From assembly GCF_024679245.1 (NCBI RefSeq), contig NC_090173.1:8075428-8139427 (forward strand): a stretch of 64,000 nt of DNA. The letters run 5' to 3'. The notes below the pieces were generated by a model. The model was not told where the DNA came from, ran no database searches, and saw only the letters and a list, made by a program, of their open reading frames with translations. Numbering within the stretch: position 1 is the stretch's first letter; every line of letters starts with the position of its first letter. Below are positions 1-11,960 of this stretch, piece after piece. Position numbers and translations under genes: made by a program. The stretch is from Pseudorasbora parva (Eukaryota; Chordata; Actinopteri; Cypriniformes; Gobionidae).

Positions 1-719
1 TCAGTCGGTCTGTGTTCTGTCAGGACGGTCAGGACTCGAGCCGCTTCACTGAACTGCTGTGAGCTGCTGAAATAAGCCAATCAGAGCAGAGCTCAACATT
101 AATATTCATGACCCTTCCAAATAAGGCAAAAACAGAGCATTACATCCTAGGGACAATTTATAGGGTTGTAAATGGAGCTGTATAACTGTATCTGGACAAA
201 TTTAGCCCTTAAATAAGCCACATACCCTCTATGTAGATATCAGAGAACAATTTAACATATTGTTTCAAATCATTCTAGGGCACCTTTAAATGTTCCATCT
301 TTGTTTTTTAACAGGTTTAAGAAATATTACTAAAAAAAAAATATGACCAGAAAGTTGGTTAAAAAGTAACTAAAATTAGTTATTGAGCAAGGCATAAAAC
401 ATTCTGTGGGCCCTTGAAACGTTGATGCCGCTAGAACAGTTTGGTATTCATATGCAGTTATCACTCTAAATAATAACTGAAGTGTGTGTGCATATTTAGC
501 ACCATACAACAGGACTGACAACCGCATTCTGCAGCTGAATTTGGCCAAGATCACATTAGGAGAGCTGATGAAGAAAGTTTCTGCAGACTTTACTCACATT
601 TGCTTTCCCTGTTGGCCATTGTGTCCTCCACTGATGTCATCAGTGTCTTTATTGGCATCTGATCTTCCTGTGGGATGTTTCACTGCTCATTGTCCTCCTG
701 GCCAATGACATTCATTTAA
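1..719. other. No gene recognised; AT-rich repeat-like DNA
   Basis: I see no coding region, RNA gene or clear element end here. Short open frames on both strands have no recognisable motif and no splice context. Confidence 0.4.
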
Positions 720-1160
720 GGCTGAACAACTGTTTGGATCTACAAAAATAAATAAATAAAACAAATACATAAATGAATAGGATAAACATATGAGAAGCAC
801 AGCAATAGATGTTGTAATACCTGTATAGATACATTTTTAAACGTCGTCTTCATGTCATAGTGTGGAAAATGTTTGAAAGTGATGACATGTTTAGTCATGT
901 GACGCATATTGTACCGATATACATGTTTATACCGCTATTGTGCCAGTTATGCTATTCACGTTCACACAGTTGCAAAAATGTTACTTTGTACACATATGGC
1001 AGTCCTGCAAGGGTGACAGAAAACATACTTGTATTTGCTGTCCTGTGGCAAAACACAAGTGGAGTTGCATTTTAGACCGAACATAATGGTTGACCAAGTT
1101 TGACCTGGACGCATCAGTGAATGGTGAAATATTGTGCTAAATAAAATGATCCTGCCAGAA
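720..1160. repeat. Duplicated non-coding block, copy A1
   Basis: This stretch matches 12490-12870 closely, for example the shared text around the words 'taccgctattgtgccagttatg' (written here as positions 924-945 and 12708-12729) and the following run up to 'gtggagttgcatttta'. The short open frames inside the two copies (860-1075 and 12679-12864) diverge by indels and look non-coding. The similarity is best explained as part of the local segmental duplication or as an unclassified dispersed repeat. Confidence 0.55.
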
Positions 1161-1365
1161 GAATTGCGTGATAACTTTATGACATCTGTATCATCTCAGT
1201 GAGCTTTTCTGATGTTTTACACATGTGGAGTTGAATTTGCCATTTACTGATGTTTCAGTGTGGATGAGAAACTTTTGGAAAACGTTAGTGTTTACAGAGA
1301 TAGTTTTGAAACCAAAACTCTTTTCAAATCTATCCGGATTAATATAGACATAGCCTTCACAAATC

Positions 1366-1432
1366 CAGGTGTTTGGAACAAAATACAGAGCAGGACTTTT
1401 TATTTTCTGAACCTGGACTTTCCACCTCTGAC
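1366..1432 (-). mobile_element. Half of a hAT-type MITE
   Basis: The text ending 'ggactttccacctctg' is the reverse complement of the left half of the MITE at 47733-47921, including the inner part 'cagagcaggacttttta'. Only one half is present, so this is a truncated copy. Confidence 0.6.
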
Positions 1433-2724
1433 ATTTAGGCAATTTGGCTGAGAAAAACAAAAACAAAATTCCTGTAGCAGATACATACACCGATACAGAT
1501 AGATACAAGCCTTAGATTAAATCAACTGAAGATAAAGAATAAATTACATCTCAAATCAGGACTAAACAACTCTTCTTCAGAACCCACAATCAGAAGCCAC
1601 ATAATTTGAAGGACTAAACAACTCCACACACAGCATTACCAGCTTCACACATTACTGACCAGACTGACTTTATTTCTGTCAGACGTCTACAGAAGCTCTT
1701 ATTGAGAATCAAGCTATGTGGCTACAGTGTAATTCTCAATTGCATTAATCATGAAAATGCGTTCATCACAGCAGGATTCAATAACTCTGAACTTTGTCAT
1801 GCTCCTTGACACAAACATTGGTATGGAAAGATTTTAAGGCAGACCATACCACACTCACATTATCATGCTGGCTCTCTGTTACAATACATATTTTGCAGAT
1901 ACTTTTCATTAAAAAGGGGGTTTAAAACCAACAATGGTTGTTTTGTTATAATGCAATTTATTTCAATGTTTCCAGAAAGAGTGCAAGAGCTTATTCTCAA
2001 CCTTGACCACTTTATCAAGTACATGGATTTAAGAGCTTATTGCCAGAGTATTTTAATCTGACCACATCTGACCAATGACAAATGCCATGTATGCTTTTGC
2101 TCTTTGTTGTGCTATATTTTCTTTTTCTGCACAAGTTCACATCCTGTCTCCTCAGAAAAAGGGACAAGCATTTTCTCTAACCTTCAGTAACTGTCCTAGC
2201 GGTGTGAAGTATTCAATGGACGTTTTGCATATCAAGGATCGGCCATTTTATAGAGCCTTCTCATGCAGGACTGAAATGAGAACAAAGACTGAAGTCTGTA
2301 CGAGAAGTCTGAAGATGAAAGAAAGCACGTCTTCATGGACTGTGCTAGCTTTGGACTCATGAGTGTGACATACGATGTCAAGGGGGGAATTTGTAGGGTT
2401 TAATAATTTTACACTAAATATTTAATTATTTTTAATTTAATTACTTTCTGTTAAATTCTGTTGCATTATTTTCCTGTTACCATTGTGAAGTTGCTTTGAA
2501 TCAATCTTCATTGTAAAACGCGTAATATAAATAAAGGTGACTTGACTTTAATTAAAATTTGAAAAGATATTTGAAAAGAAAAAATGAAAAGATATTTGAT
2601 TTTTGAATTGAACAAAGACATTTGTTTTACTGTTTTCCACACCCTCTCTCTTAACAGTAGGGCCGTTTGTAATTCCTAAAGATGTTGAAGGTCTATAGGC
2701 CAAATGTGTGTCACACCTGTAGTA
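1433..2724. other. No gene recognised; contains an old retroelement-like tail
   Basis: An open frame at 2075-2362 (95 codons) begins with a hydrophobic stretch resembling a signal peptide but matches no family I know. A purine run 'aaggggggaa' at about 2381 is followed by 'tgtagggttt', which could be a polypurine tract and LTR start, but I found no matching LTR. The text 'aataaaggtgacttgac' near 2532-2550 is a common 3' tail of fish retroposons. Confidence 0.3.
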
Positions 2725-2910
2725 CAGTGGGGGAAGTTTGGTCTGATTGGTCAGTTTGAATGTCTCACATTAGGGTTTTAGTCACATGGTCAAGGAAAGG
2801 ATAAAATAGCTCTGTTATTCTCTCGCTCTCTTCTTTTAGCTGGGGTTTCATTGCTCTAGCTCTTTCTCTCTTCTCTTTTCTAAAGTCCCTCAGGTAACAT
2901 TCTATTCATA
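2725..2910 (+). promoter_or_regulatory. Duplicated promoter-like / 5'-exon-like stretch, copy 1
   Basis: A TATA-like 'ggataaaatagc' at about 2799 is followed by pyrimidine-rich text and then 'ccctcaggtaac' near 2888, which fits an exon end with a GT splice donor. The same arrangement recurs at 39697-39925. This may be an old LTR promoter or a non-coding first exon; nothing downstream was recognised as its coding part. Confidence 0.3.
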
Positions 2911-3204
2911 CTGGGTACGATTAATGGTATATGTTTTTATTAGCTCATATATCTATTTTGAACTATTTTAAGCGTAACCATAACCAGGTCCTTTCTATTA
3001 CGAATGATGTGCTAACTAGTTTTGATTTGAGATTGACTTTTGAAATGACAAGAAATGTACAGTTTTCAACAGTCTTGCTGATAGTGATGTGGCAACCCTG
3101 AAGCCTGAACCCCCTGTAGGTGAACCACACTTACAAGTGGTGTAAAGTGGCAATGCAGTTCCAAAATTATCATTAATTTATTGTTACATGAACACAGATT
3201 CTAT

Positions 3205-3541
3205 TATTATATATTCAACAGAAACCGAGGCCTCGTTTGTCATCGTCACGTGATTTTCACGGAAACGATACAAGTCTCGAATCGGGGCTTCATCTGGAAC
3301 GCCCCTTTTTGCTCGACACAAGCTCCGGAGCCTCGCTTCAGATGTCCCACCACTACCTGTGTGTGTGTGTCCAGCGAACTCTCAAACAAACTCTCCATTG
3401 ATTCTCTCCAGCGATTCCCACTTCCCTCACGAAGACTTCCATTCACCTGCCCACCTGCACTTCACTTCCGTTATACTCTCTGGTGCTCAATAAACCCTGC
3501 TAACTAACACCTTTGTCTCCTGCAGTCTCTGTACCCGTGAC
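3205..3541 (+). mobile_element. LTR-like insertion, present only in block copy 1
   Basis: This stretch interrupts sequence that is continuous in the second block copy (about 40650-40900). It contains a polyadenylation signal AATAAA at 3489-3494 and ends 'gtacccgtgaca', like the 3' end of a Ty3/gypsy LTR. The 5' boundary and a target duplication are not clear, so it may be a truncated solo LTR. Confidence 0.35.
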
Positions 3542-3546
3542 AATTG

Positions 3547-3548
<2 letters not shown>

Positions 3549-3592
<44 letters not shown>
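3549..3592. repeat. (AT)n microsatellite
   Basis: About 22 AT units. An (AT)n tract occupies the same position in block copy 2, near 40863-40890. Confidence 0.95.
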
Positions 3593-3594
<2 letters not shown>

Positions 3595-4149
3595 TTGTAA
3601 ATAAATTAAGTCAAACCTGAGTTTTGAAGTCCTCCATCTCTGTATCATCAATTCGGTCTTGAGCTGCGTCTGTGAACATTTTTTTGTAAACCGTGTCTAT
3701 TTATACGTGGATGTGGAAAATGTTTCGCATTCTTAAAATCACATGGCAGTACGCAAGTGAAAGAGTTTCTGTTATTTACTTTGTTGTGGAAGTCTTTAAG
3801 CTGATTTGAGCCAAACGTCAACTTTTTGCATGTACTGAAGATGTGAATGTTTCATTTAATTTCTTAGTTATCATTTTATTTTTTCAATAATTCACAGACC
3901 ACATGTAATGACTGTTTTAATTACTGGTATGCATATAATGATAGAGAGGATATGTAATCCTTAAAGATTGTTTGGAATGAAATGTTGAGGAAGTAGTAAT
4001 GTCAAACAGTTCTTTAGAAAAATATTTCCGTGTTTAAAAATTCTGTGTTCCGGGTATTTTCCCCCACCAATTTTCCAAGATTGCTGAAAATATGCACTGG
4101 TAGAAACCCAGCTAAATATATTTTTTTTCTTACATTTTATTTTATGTTA

Positions 4150-4915
4150 TTACACGGGTCTGTGAAATACTTGATTCCGATTGGTCAATCGTGCATTCCA
4201 GTGGTATGTTATTTCCAGATAACACCCGCTCATCCGGGTACTACGAGTTATCTTGACCGGTACTACTTCTGTGCTTAACGCTGGCGCCATCTTGTGGCTT
4301 AAACAGCAGTGGGTTACAATGGAAGACTTCAAGGCAGGTTTCCTTTATAACGTTTTTAATATGGATCTTTTTCTTACACAAACGCATCGATTCGAATCAG
4401 AAGGCTCTATTAACCCATCGGAGTCGTGTGGAGCACGTTATTTGACGGACAGCTGCATTTTTATGGACTTCAAACACAGCTACATCTACTGCTGGGATTA
4501 ACGTTAGCCTGGACTTTTCAAATATAACTCAAGTATTTGTCTGAAAGAAGAATGTCATATACACATACGATAACTTGAGGGTGAGTAAATCATAGGCTTG
4601 GTTTCATTTTTGGGTGAACTAACCCTTTCAGCATTAATTTTAACATTTAGCAGCAATAGATAAAGGCTTAAAGCAGGTTGGAACTGTTTTCCTTCGCGGA
4701 AGCTTTGCGTAAGAGCTAATCAAATATTTAATCTCGAGACAATATTTTGTGTCTAAAAATTATTTATTTGAGACTAGTAGCCGTGTAATAATCGGGATAA
4801 TGTACACCCAGCCGGTTTTTATCGCAGAATAAACCCCTTCAGAGTGATGCAAGACCCCTCCGTCGGGGTTTATTCTGCGATAACAACCGGCTGGGTGTAC
4901 ATTATCCCTTACTTA
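4150..4915. mobile_element. Non-coding insertion with a long hairpin, absent from block copy 2
   Basis: The homologous place in block copy 2 (about 41400-41520) lacks this stretch. It contains a repeat (about 4330-4627) related to 9150-9430 and 28320-28575, sharing 'tctttttcttacacaaac' and ending 'tttgggtgaact'. It closes with the 44-bp-arm hairpin annotated separately. The superfamily is not identified. Confidence 0.5.
4794..4908. repeat. Near-perfect inverted repeat (hairpin)
   Basis: Arms 4794-4837 and 4865-4908 are 44 bp each, reverse complementary with one mismatch, around a 27-bp loop. The arms run from 'gggataatgtac' to 'gaataaacccc'. It is probably a structural terminus of a DNA transposon. 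Confidence 0.9.
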
Positions 4916-5389
4916 ACATTTTTTTATAACATTTTTTTTTCTTTTTCTTCAAACATTAAGTACTTCTTTCTTTCTTCTTTTTATTAGCAAAAGTTATCAA
5001 ATATGTTACTAAATAATTCAATGGAGAACATTGAAGTGACATGAGCCGACATACACCGGCTGTTAAAGTTCACTTAACAAAGAAGATTTACTTATATTTT
5101 ACTCACCCCCATCTCATCCAGGATGTTCATGTTTTTCTTTCTTCAGTCGAAAATAAATTAAATTCTTTGAGGAAAACATTTCAGGATTTTTGTCCACATA
5201 ATAGACTTTAATGGTAAACAAAATATTAAAGTTCCAAATCAATGCATTTCAAAGGAAGGGCTTTAGAGTCGCTGCCCGATCTTAGCTAAGGAATGTGGTT
5301 ATTATCTAGCTAAATGGTCTATCATTTCAAAAAAAGGTTTTTGCACATGTAGGAAAAGGATCGACCGCCTGCAGTTGATTTTGATATTT

Positions 5390-7052
5390 AGGTATTATCT
5401 ACTGGCCATAATTTTGAGACTGCAATACGTGTTGGAGTATAATGTGTTAAGAGCTCACTCAAGTACTGGGGAGCTAAACCATTTAGTGCTTCGTAAGTAG
5501 TTAGCAGGATTTTAAAATGTATGCGATGTTTAATAGGGAGCCAGTGCAATGTTGACAGAACTGGACTAATATGATCATACTTCCTCGTTCTAGTAAGAAC
5601 TCGAGCTGCTGCATTTTGGACTAGCTGGAGTTTGTTTATTAAGCGAGCAGGGCAACCACCCAGTAGAGCATAATGGCTGTTTCACATCGCAAGCGTGAAC
5701 AGTGCATGTGCTGCACGTCAACGTAACTACACTGTCACTGCAGCTGCAGACGCGCAAGAGTATTCACACTGAAAGCATTTGTACAGCGTCAGCAGCAGCT
5801 CCCACAATGCTAGAACCTAAATACCTGTCTGAGTATGGCTTTCAAATGAAAGATTGGTATTAAAGAGAACACACAGGTTTCTCACTGACGACGAGGGCTT
5901 GACAGAGCATCCATCAAGTGTTAAGACAGTATAAGGTTACTATTTGTGGAGTTTTTTTTTTTTTTGTCCAATAATTAAAAATGCATTTTTTTTTTTTTTC
6001 CTGAATTAAGTTGCAGGGAATTACTAGTCATCCATTTTTTATATCAGCTATGCATTCCATTAATCTTGTGAATTGGTAAGTTTCATCCGGGCGTGAGGAA
6101 ATATAGAGCTGAGTATCGTCAGCATAAGAATGAAAACTAACGCCATGCTTCCTAATGATATCTCCCAGTGGTAGCATATACAGGGTGAAAAGCAACGGTC
6201 CTAACACTGAGCCTTGCGGTACCCCATACTGAACTTGTGATTGGTGTGACATCTCTTCATTTACTGCTACAAACTGATAACGGTCAGATAAGTACGATTT
6301 AAACCATGCCAAAGCAGTTCCACTAACGCCAACATAATTTTCGATTCTATTCAGAAGAATATTGTGGTCGATAGTATCGAATGCAGCGCTAAGATCGAGT
6401 AACACTAATAGAGAGATACAACCACGATCAGATGATAAGAGTAAATCATTTGTAACTGATGAGAGCAGTCAGTCAGTCAGTACTATGATCCAGAGATTTA
6501 GTCCTCAGTACTAAATCCTCACATATACCATTTCTTTCTAAAAAGGAGCGTAATTGTGAAGACACAGCCTTTTCTAGTATTTTTGACAGAGAGGGTAGAT
6601 TTGAGATTGTCCTGTAATTGACTGATTCTGTAGGATCAAGTTGTATTTTTTTTAATAAGTGGTTTAATTATAGCCATTTTATAGGTTTCCGATACATATC
6701 CCTAATGACAAAGATGAATTAATGATATTAAGAAGAGAATCTATGACCTCTGGAAGCATCTCTTTTAATAGTTTAGTCAGTATAGGGTCAAGCATACATG
6801 TTGTTGATTTTGATGATTTAATGAATCTAGCCAATTCTTCCTCTCCTATAGCAGCCAGTGAATGAATGTATTTTCCTCAGTGACACTAAAATGCTCTGTC
6901 TGATGTGATACTGTAGTAGACGGCTGCATGGTTATAATTTTCTTCTTAATATTATCAATCTTACATGTAAAGCAGTTCATAAAGGCATTACAGCTGTGCT
7001 GTTTGCAAACATCATAAGTTGAAGCTTTGTTTCTTCTTTGTTTAACCACTGG
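5390..7052 (-). mobile_element. L2-like LINE, 3' region and reverse transcriptase part
   Basis: This antisense LINE fragment includes the reverse transcriptase core annotated at 6028-6420 and continues on both sides with frameshifts. The 3' region (5390-5560) is shared with block copy 2, where it is split over 41990-52438. The stretch 5660-5990 appears to be a foreign AT-rich insertion with two poly-T runs. The LINE continues at 7275-7462 and, beyond a large transposon, at 11431-11960. Confidence 0.75.
6028..6420 (-). pseudogene. LINE reverse transcriptase fragment (palm domain)
   Basis: This 125-codon open stretch encodes the core of a non-LTR reverse transcriptase, which copies LINE RNA into DNA at the target site. 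The motifs are in order: LLDLSAAFDTIDH, a WFKSYLSDR stretch, YGVPQGSVLGPLLF, and the catalytic box SYADDTQLY near 6100-6125. This is the pattern of the L2/CR1/Jockey group. Upstream coding sequence ('VTNDLLLSSDRG'-like text) is still readable to about 6460, then frames break. The N-terminal endonuclease part lies far away at 11431-11960 because a 4-kb element landed between them. It is a dead copy. Confidence 0.88.
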
Positions 7053-7274
7053 CAAGGCAGGCAAAGCAAGGCAAGTTTATTTATACCCAATGGCAATTCA
7101 AAGTGCTTTACACATAAATTAATTAAAATAGTGGTAACATATGGAAAGAAAAAAGAATACCATGTGGACGAATACAAAATTAAAAACAAGAATAGTTCAA
7201 ACAATTGTAAAGATAATAATAAAAATAAAATATAATGGTCAGATCCACAATAGTGGTCTGATATAAACATAAAA
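7053..7274. mobile_element. Retroposon 3'-tail segment inserted in the LINE
   Basis: It begins 'aggcaaggcaagtttattta' and contains 'caaagtgctttacat', a common fish SINE/LINE tail, followed by A-rich text. A related segment in reverse orientation lies at about 12990-13105. It separates two parts of the LINE. Confidence 0.55.
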
Positions 7275-7462
7275 CATTCTTCTCTGTTTCAAAAAAAATC
7301 TTCTAAGAAAGATCCAGATCTAGCAGTTTTTGCGACCTTTCTATACGCAATCATGCTCTCCAAAAAATTTCCAGTTTTGTTTTCTTCAAGCTGCGCTTCA
7401 TTTTTTCTGGCTGCTGTTTTAAGGGCCAGAGTGTGCTCGTTGGACTATTTTCTTTGATTTTC
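7275..7462 (-). pseudogene. LINE linker fragment between endonuclease and reverse transcriptase
   Basis: Read on the minus strand this gives degenerate but recognisable linker text of the same L2-like LINE ('SMIAYRKVAKTARS'-like). It ends exactly where the 7465-11428 element begins. Confidence 0.5.
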
Positions 7463-8042
7463 TACACTGTAAAACCCAACAAGTTACGGTAACTCAAACC
7501 ATTTGAGGAAACCGATTGCTTCAAACCAATTAAGTTTTAAAACCATTAAGTATGAGTACTGAAAACTCATATACATTGAGTTAAATTAACTCATATTTTA
7601 GTGTTGTTTAAGTGTTAAAACTTATATTTTAGTGTTGTGTTGATCAATTATTAAGAGTAAACTGAACTTAAAATTTTAAGTTAATTTTATTAATTCAGTT
7701 TGAATTCAGGTAACAAATCTAACTAAGTCTTAACAACTACATGGTTACTTAAATGGTTTTAGGAAACAGATTGCGGCAAATGGTTTAAGTTCATCAAACT
7801 CAAAGTGATTAAGTTACATAAGACTAAGCACAAGCTAACATTGGTACAAAATGAAGACAGAACAGGAGGGTATTTTTAAGTAATTTATTAAAATATAACA
7901 TTTACATCATAAATACAGTATGCCATATGTTCACAAATATAACTAGACAAAAAATATTAGACTTTTTCACCAAATAAAACAGCACAAACATGTTTAAAAA
8001 AGTCATAACATTTAAATAACAAAACATATAAAATAAAAAAAA

Positions 8043-8243
8043 TTATGTAAAAAGGTACGTTTCCTCAAAAAGCAAAAGCACTGTATGATCTTTAATGTAC
8101 TCTAAGTGTATTGCACTGACCGAAGACTTGGCAGACATCACCACATCTTTAAAGACAATCAAAGCATCCAGTGGGTTTAAAGGTAACGTTCCCTCTTCCT
8201 CCTCGACAGTAAGGATGGTGACTGTTGGCTTCTGCACCTGGTC
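8043..8243 (-). CDS. Last-exon-like piece of a transposon-borne ORF
   Basis: On the minus strand this open stretch reads 'KPTVTILTVEEEEGTLPL' and then 'LDALIVFKDVVM', ending with a stop at about 8043. I recall similar 'LTIEE...LDVLIV' text from uncharacterised, highly multiplied teleost proteins, which would make it an accessory ORF carried by the element. That resemblance is from memory and unverified. It reads in the same direction as the two upstream exon-like pieces, at 10297 and 10983. It is probably a remnant because the middle exons are not evident. Confidence 0.35.
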   Translation of the reverse strand, partial: DQVQKPTVTILTVEEEEGTLPLNPLDALIVFKDVVMSAKSSVSAIHLEYIKDHTVLLLFEETYLFT

Positions 8244-10296
8244 AAGCTCCTTTTTCTATATGCATTGGAAAAAAAGTTTGTATGTCACCACATATAAAAA
8301 TAACCCTTGTCAGGGCAGACACCATATTTCAATTTTCATAAATAAAAAAAACGTTGTTATAAGGAACGGATTATTGTTGATTTAATTGGGCATGTGCTTA
8401 TTTAAAACCCTGTAGTACAATTTTGTAAAGATGTTAAGTTGTTTGTCAGCAAGGTTTAATTGGGGGAAAAACATTTTCAGGGGTGTATCAGCCGAATGTT
8501 CTAGACCTTGAATTGAATGACGAATTGAATTGAATTGAATTCAAGCGATAATGCACACATTGCAAAACATTTGTTTTTCATGTCAGTATGTCATAAATAG
8601 AAAGAGGCAACAGTTTACTGTCAAAGATTTGTCGCTCACATCACGCCGCATCCAGTGTAGACAACATAACGGACTATAAGGGGCTCTTTTGTCCTGTCGC
8701 GCTGCTCACATCCGGTGTAGACAAGGTGAAACAAGACAGATTTGATTAACAAATTTTAAATGGATAATGGCAAGACATCCTTGGTGTAAATTACGTTCTT
8801 CTTTCAGATTAATATAATCAGAGCGGTATTAATAAATGTCCTGGTTAATCCAAGCATTATAATGGCAGTAAATGGCTGTCCAAAATTTGAAGCCAAAAAA
8901 GTGCATCTATTCATTATAAAAGTAATCCACATGACTCTGGAGGGTTAATAAAGTACTTCCGAAGTGAATCGATGGGTTTATATAAGAAAAACATCCATAT
9001 TTAACTCGTTATAAAATAAGAAAATAACTAGTTTCCGGCGCAACGATGACGTCGGATATAGCGTAAAAAAGCATAACAGCCACGGCGTTGACGGCGGACG
9101 CAGCGTAAAAAACATAAATGATGTGACGATGATGTCGGGCGTTGCACAAGCGTTTTGAATCACGAGAGGATATTTTTCTTACACAACCCCATCGATTTAA
9201 TTCAGAAGGCCTTTATTATTCCCCCGGAGCCGTGTGGAGCACTTTTAAAATGGATGGATGCACTTTTTTGGGCTACAAATTTTGGGCTGCCATTCACTGC
9301 CATTATAAAGCTTGGACGAGCCAGGACACGTATTAATATAACTCTGATTGTATTCGTCTGAAAGAAGAATGTCATTTACACCAAGGAGGACTTGAGGGGG
9401 GGAGTAAATCAGGGTGAACGATTCCTTTAAGCTTGAGCTGAGATTGGTTTATTATGTGTCAAATAAGCTTTTGCTGTGCTCAATGTATATGCTAATGAAA
9501 GCCTAAATTAAACGTTTTGAAGATTAGATTTTCAGTGGACAGATTAATAAAATTCTTATGTGTTTGGAACAATATGAGGGTTGGTAATTTATGAATCATG
9601 ACTGAATTTGTATTGGCAAGTGGACTATACATTTAAGACAACTTGAATGATCAACTATCAGTCACTGTAACCACACCATGCATTTATGCTGGTGGCAGCT
9701 GAAAGGTTAACATGTTGCTAAATAAATGTAATGTAGTTTTGACATGTGTCCTACCTTATGTCTTGAAAACATCTCCTGACTCTTCCTTTTAAATAGTAAC
9801 AGACCTGCCAGGATCGTAGTTTTTTTTTATGATTCATGACAAGACTTCTTTCAACCACTGCAAATCTAGCATTGCCAATTACCTTACACCTTTACAAACC
9901 CAAGGCAACTTCAGGATAACTGCCAGTGAAAATATAACACACGAAATGTTTCTGTTTATATTAGGAAAGCCGACTATAACAACAACTTTCAAGACTTGAC
10001 CAGTATTCTCCTGAAGCAATACAACATGACTTTGAATGATAGACAGACTGGACTTTGGACTTTAAGCCTTTTAAAAAAATCATATTGCTTCAGAAGACTT
10101 ACAAGTTGTGCTAAAAGACATTTATGGTCATAATTACGTTTGCAAAAATAGCAATTCATTCAAAAATTAAAATTGAAGAACAAACTTATATTTGTATGAA
10201 CATTATGTAACTGTTCATAACGTTATCATTTGCATTTTGCACAGTAACGTTACAAAATTCCATTGATTTGTTCAATGTTAATTCTAACTTACTTAC

Positions 10297-10343
10297 TCAT
10301 AGAATTGTAGCCACGTTGCTGCCATTGCACCTTCGTCTTTGCT
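10297..10343 (-). CDS. Short exon-like piece with start codon and both splice signals
   Basis: On the minus strand a polypyrimidine stretch and 'ttttcag' precede 47 bases containing an ATG that opens MAATWLQFYE, followed directly by the donor GTAAGT (10291-10296). This is a well-formed internal exon with a translation start. It is small and unconfirmed by transcripts. Confidence 0.4.
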
Positions 10344-10982
10344 CTGAAAAGATTTAAAAGCATGGCAACAATGTGTTAGTGTGAGTTTCAAATGAGAAAA
10401 CGTCATGAGAAACAAATAACAGTTTAAAATTTTATCTAACGTTAGCAAAACAGGATCTAAAATGCTCCTCAAGTCACTTTGTTCACCCCGGAGCTTCAGC
10501 TGCTTTAGTCAAATTAACTAGCATCACATATGATAGAGGAAACTCGAATTCGATTAACAATACATTTAAAACGGTTGTAATATAAGGAATGCGTGAGTTT
10601 GCATTAACGTTACCTTTTGCTTTAACGTAAGTTAGTTAACGTCACTGTGGCACGAGACGAGAGACATGGAAAGTTGGCCAACTGTCTCAAAAGCCAGCGT
10701 TTATCTGTCCGACTGTGAGAAAGCACAAACATATATTTTTTAATTCCCCGCTGACAAACTGCAGTGTAAAACAGCATAATTAACTCCAAACGTGTACATT
10801 ACCGTTGATAACACTGGTGCAATAGCGCATTTGCTCCTAATGTTAGATTGTTTGCTGGCTAACTTTACACACAACATTACTGAGCTGGTTAATCTTCGGA
10901 TAAACATAAAAGAGGTACGAAAATAACACTGAAAACGTTCAAACATGAGCGAAATATGAATAAATAAGTTTGAAACGCTTAC

Positions 10983-11075
10983 CTTTTGTTTTTCTTGACT
11001 GTAGCGCGAGCCGTCCTGCTGTGACTGGACTGAAGGAGGGAAAATGGTGCGGTTTTTGTCACCTCGGAAACTCAC
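10983..11075 (-). other. 5' exon-like piece with splice donor
   Basis: On the minus strand the text ends 'aaaacaaaag' followed by GTAAGC. It lies just inside the element's end, where a promoter and 5' untranslated exon would be expected for the candidate gene described at 10297. Confidence 0.35.
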
Positions 11076-11430
11076 TGGGATGATACTTTGACATGACTAA
11101 ATGTAATGACTTTAAAAGAGCTTAATGTAAGACTGTAGGCTTAATATGAGGTAGATTAATGTATATACTATTGTTTATTTATTTATTTTATCAGCTTTTA
11201 GTTATTTAATTGGCCATAGATGTAAAATACTAGATTAAATAAATATCTGTAACTTAAACCATTAGAGTTAAAAAGTTTTAGTAACTTATTTAGATTGAGG
11301 TTTGCTTACAATAATACATTTTTGAGTTAACATCACACATATTTGTTAAGTTGAATTAACTTTTTTGGTAACATTAAGTAAAATGAACTTATTTCATTTA
11401 GTGAATTTCACTGTTAGGTTTTACAGTGTA

Positions 11431-11960
11431 TAAGCACAGAGGAGCAACTGTGTCAAAAGTGCTTGAAAAGCGAGAGTCAATAGTTTCCATTGCAACACCG
11501 AGTTCTTCTAGGCTATCTGGGATGCTGAGAAGATTAAATATTATTTACAAAGCAATTTTTAGTGGTGGCAGTGACAGTCCTGCAATATTTGAATCGAGGG
11601 GACAGCTTTGCAGTCTTAGGTAAATTAAGCATACATGATACTAGGTAATGATCTGAAATGTCATCACCCTCTGCGGCAGAATTTCAACTGTATCAACATT
11701 TATTCTCTGAGACAGTATTAGGTCTAACGTATGATTACGGCGATGAGTGGGTCCTGAGGTGTTGCTACTAACAATAGAGTTTGAAGAGAATTTGTAGGGA
11801 AAAGATTTTAGCATTGTAGAATTGCTTCAAATGGCTTTTGGAGCCATGTATACGGTGTGAGTGGGTGGGTGGGGCGAACTGTTGGAAATGTCAGTTAAAT
11901 TTGAAATCTATTTTCCTTTAAACATTAATTATTGGATATTACTGCACCCATATTGTAAAG
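11431..11960 (-). pseudogene. LINE endonuclease-domain fragment, block copy 1
   Basis: On the minus strand the degenerate reading includes the endonuclease signature 'DISDHYLV'-like text near 11650-11665 and 'THRRNHTLDL'-like text near 11725. This belongs to the AP-type endonuclease that nicks the target DNA for L2-like LINEs. A second copy lies at 55640-56060. The frame is broken by several indels. Confidence 0.7.

Larger units (their letters stand above)
7465..11428 (-). mobile_element. 3.96-kb CACTG-ended DNA element with exon-like pieces
   Basis: The left end reads CACTGTAAAACCC and the right end is its inverted counterpart (GGTTTTACAGTG), flanked on both sides by TA. The element lies inside the LINE, which resumes at 11431. 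Subterminal stretches at both ends carry repeated 'ttaagt'/'gagttaa' words. The interior has no recognisable transposase, but on the minus strand it holds a candidate spliced gene (pieces at 10983-11075, 10297-10343 and 8043-8237) and a copy of a MITE near 9150-9430. The CACTG ends suggest the CACTA/EnSpm group, but TA flanks also fit other superfamilies, so the class is open. Confidence 0.6.

Noticed and set aside
2075..2362. 95-codon open frame with a hydrophobic start, possible small secreted protein
   Set aside because: No recognisable domain, no splice or promoter support, and not confirmed in a paralogous block. Likely chance or retroelement remnant.
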